This document shows positions 62,485-64,000 of a stretch of DNA of 64,000 nucleotides, piece by piece. Origin of the DNA: Trichomonas vaginalis G3 (lineage: Eukaryota; Parabasalia; Trichomonadida; Trichomonadidae). The translations under genes and the position numbers were made by a program. The notes under the pieces are model-generated. The model made no database searches. It saw only the letters and a list, made by a program, of their open reading frames with translations, and had not been told where the DNA came from. Numbering within the stretch: the stretch's first letter is position 1; each line of letters begins with the position of its first letter. The stretch lies in contig NC_067205.1 in NCBI RefSeq assembly GCF_026262505.1, positions 24,867,693 through 24,931,692 of the forward strand. Reading direction: 5' to 3'.

Positions 62485-64000
62485 ATGTCAAATGAAACAG
62501 CGTCTATGAGAGAAATACAACACAACCGACAACTCATTATGCAAGCTCTAAATAAGAACACAACAAACTTTTCAAACTATTCTAAGATATCTGAAACTTT
62601 AAAGGATGGAAACTTAAAACTGACATTAAACCCTATAACAGATGAGTTTCTATTTCAAGACAATAAAACAATACTGTCTGTATAAATCCAACAAAAGGAA
62701 CTTTAAACGAGAAACCTATAAATGAACTTCTTTTGAAAGCAGATGTTGACAACAAAGCTGACAAAGAATATGTAGACGATGCAATAGCAAAAGAAGAAGA
62801 AAGAGCTAACAATGCTTATGCAACAAAAGAACATACTCATCCTGAACTAGCAGACAAAACATATGTTGACAATAAAATGTCAAGTGAAGTGACAAGAGCT
62901 GAAAACGAATATTCTAAAAAGACTCATATACATTATATTAACCAAATACCAAGTCTTAAGGAAACATTAGAGACAAAAGCAGATAAGACACATACACATA
63001 CCATTGCAAATATTACAAACTTACAAGAAACCTTAAACAGGAAAAGTGACGTTGGACATACACATACCATTGCAAATATTACAAACTTACAAGAAACCTT
63101 AAACAGGAAAAGTGACGTTGGACATACACATACCATTGCAAATATTACAAACTTACAAGAAACCTTAAACAGGAAAAGTGCCGTTGGGCATACACATACA
63201 TCTTCTGAAATAACAGACTTAAACGTTAGCCTTGAAAATAAAGCAGATAAAACATATGTCAATGAAATATACCAAAGTTTGATAGGAACAAAAAATATTG
63301 AAACTATTGTTGGTGACTTTTCTGTCAATGAAGAAAATAAATATTTTAGATGGCAGTTGGTACAGTCCTTAAAAAATGGTACACGGAATAAACTCATTCC
63401 GAAAAATAACAATGAAATGTATGTAAGCTATAAAAAGAATGATGGTACACAAGTTAAAGTTCCATTAGACAACAACTGCTACTTAAACTTATATGGAGAC
63501 GAACAAAAGAAATATTTAAGAGTTTATGAAATGGCAGATATGACATTGCCTGACCCAGCTCCAGCACCACATTATTATGACTATGGAGATGACGACAGAA
63601 CACCACATGTAGATGAACAAAAGCTAACATTATATTTAGATTATTATAGATATAAAAGATATAATGCAATAGAAAAAACGAGAATAGTATATTATTATAC
63701 AGATGACAGAAATAAATATTATAGTCAAGATTTTACCTACCCTGAAAACATAAGATTATATTATAAAAAATATTCTGACACAAACCAGAAGAAACCTGAA
63801 ATAATTGCACTATATTTTAAGTTCAAAAGAGACAATCCTATAATATCTCATATGTTTGATTTAATGAACCCAGTAGGTTCTATTTATACATCTATGGAAG
63901 CAAGAGGTCCTCAAGTAATGTTTGGTGTTGGTGCATGGGAACAAATAGTCGACAGGTTTTTGTATTGTGCAAACTCTTCAAAGGAAACAGGTGGAAGTAA
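62485..64000 (+). pseudogene. Phage tail-collar-like fibre locus (E5, runs off the window)
   Basis: Same start as E2 (MSNETASMREIQHNRQLIMQ), KADK/TYVD modules, three 66-bp repeats, the same middle segment as E2 (MADMTLPDPAPAPHYYDYGD) and the beginning of the collar head (NPVGSIYTSMEA...). About one or two breaks seen. The C-terminus lies beyond the window. Confidence 0.7.
62991..63188 (+). repeat. 66-bp fibre repeat, three copies (E5)
   Basis: Units 62991-63056, 63057-63122 and 63123-63188, almost identical, each coding 22 residues (HTHTIANITNLQETLNRKS-VG). Confidence 0.8.

Larger units (their letters stand above)
59776..64000. mobile_element. E5: left end of another E2-family Polinton, opposite orientation
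   Basis: Begins AGGTCAGGTAGGTGGGGCTT, the reverse complement of the E2 right tip. It carries methyltransferase, 43- and 120-residue proteins, amphipathic protein, vertex-like protein and fibre in the same relative order as E2, reading away from the host gene. Most genes here look open, unlike E1/E2. It continues beyond the window, so its far end and target duplication cannot be seen. Confidence 0.8.

Noticed and set aside
1-64000. tRNA, rRNA or spliceosomal introns
   Set aside because: No tRNA-like cloverleaf, no rRNA segment, and no trichomonad intron 3' consensus (branch point fused to the acceptor) was noticed by eye. A covariance-model scan was not possible.

Overview
The window comes from a trichomonad (parabasalid) genome, most likely Trichomonas vaginalis or a close relative. 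The evidence is AT-rich, apparently intron-free coding, a host leucine-rich-repeat gene with a trichomonad-type initiator (TCATTTTC) just before its start codon, and dense packing with Polinton/Maverick-type virus-like elements. These elements are treated here as fossils. Almost all of the 64 kb belongs to five such elements or pieces; only about 3.6 kb (56217-59775) and a short strip (8480-8561) look like host DNA.

Layout. 1-~1004: a piece of a divergent Polinton (E0). ~1005-8479: the right part of a Polinton (E1), ending in a fold-back of two opposed terminal repeats. 8562-56210: one outer Polinton (E2), flanked by the 6-bp duplication ATATGA and about 24 kb long once its insertions are discounted. 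Its major-capsid-like gene is interrupted twice: by a second Polinton E3 (12515-34685, 22.2 kb, ~691-bp terminal inverted repeats, 5-bp duplication ACGAA), and by a 1.6-kb DNA transposon without a transposase (34970-36565, 9-bp inverted ends, 7-bp duplication ATATAAG) that carries an array of about eight hairpins. 56217-59775: host DNA with a CARMIL-like LRR gene. 59776-64000: another Polinton of the E1/E2 family (E5) in the opposite orientation, running off the window.

Gene content. E2 and E3 each carry a Polinton core: family-B DNA polymerase, RVE-type integrase, packaging ATPase, double-jelly-roll-type major capsid candidate and a penton-like minor capsid candidate. Around it are accessory genes: an SF3 (D5-like) helicase in E2, KilA-N proteins in both, a KilA-N-like/GIY-YIG (T5orf172) protein in E3, a DNA adenine methyltransferase beside the terminal repeat in E1, E2 and E5, phage tail-collar-like fibre proteins in every element, and a collagen-like protein in E3. 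E1, E2 and E5 are nearly identical where they overlap, so that family moved recently. E3 is distant from it in most genes but shares an almost identical KilA-N cassette and fibre modules.

Control signals. Three upstream classes recur: (i) TTTTTAT(C/T)...TAAAATG before virion and replication genes, often shared by divergent pairs; (ii) a ~75-bp leader before KilA-N and GIY-YIG genes; (iii) host-like initiators directly before the ATG in a block of small genes (43.4-47.4 kb). Eight copies of a 14-bp palindrome centred on AGATCT, set among AGGTGA half-sites, lie between genes, mostly in E3. No rRNA, tRNA, CRISPR array or intron was recognised.
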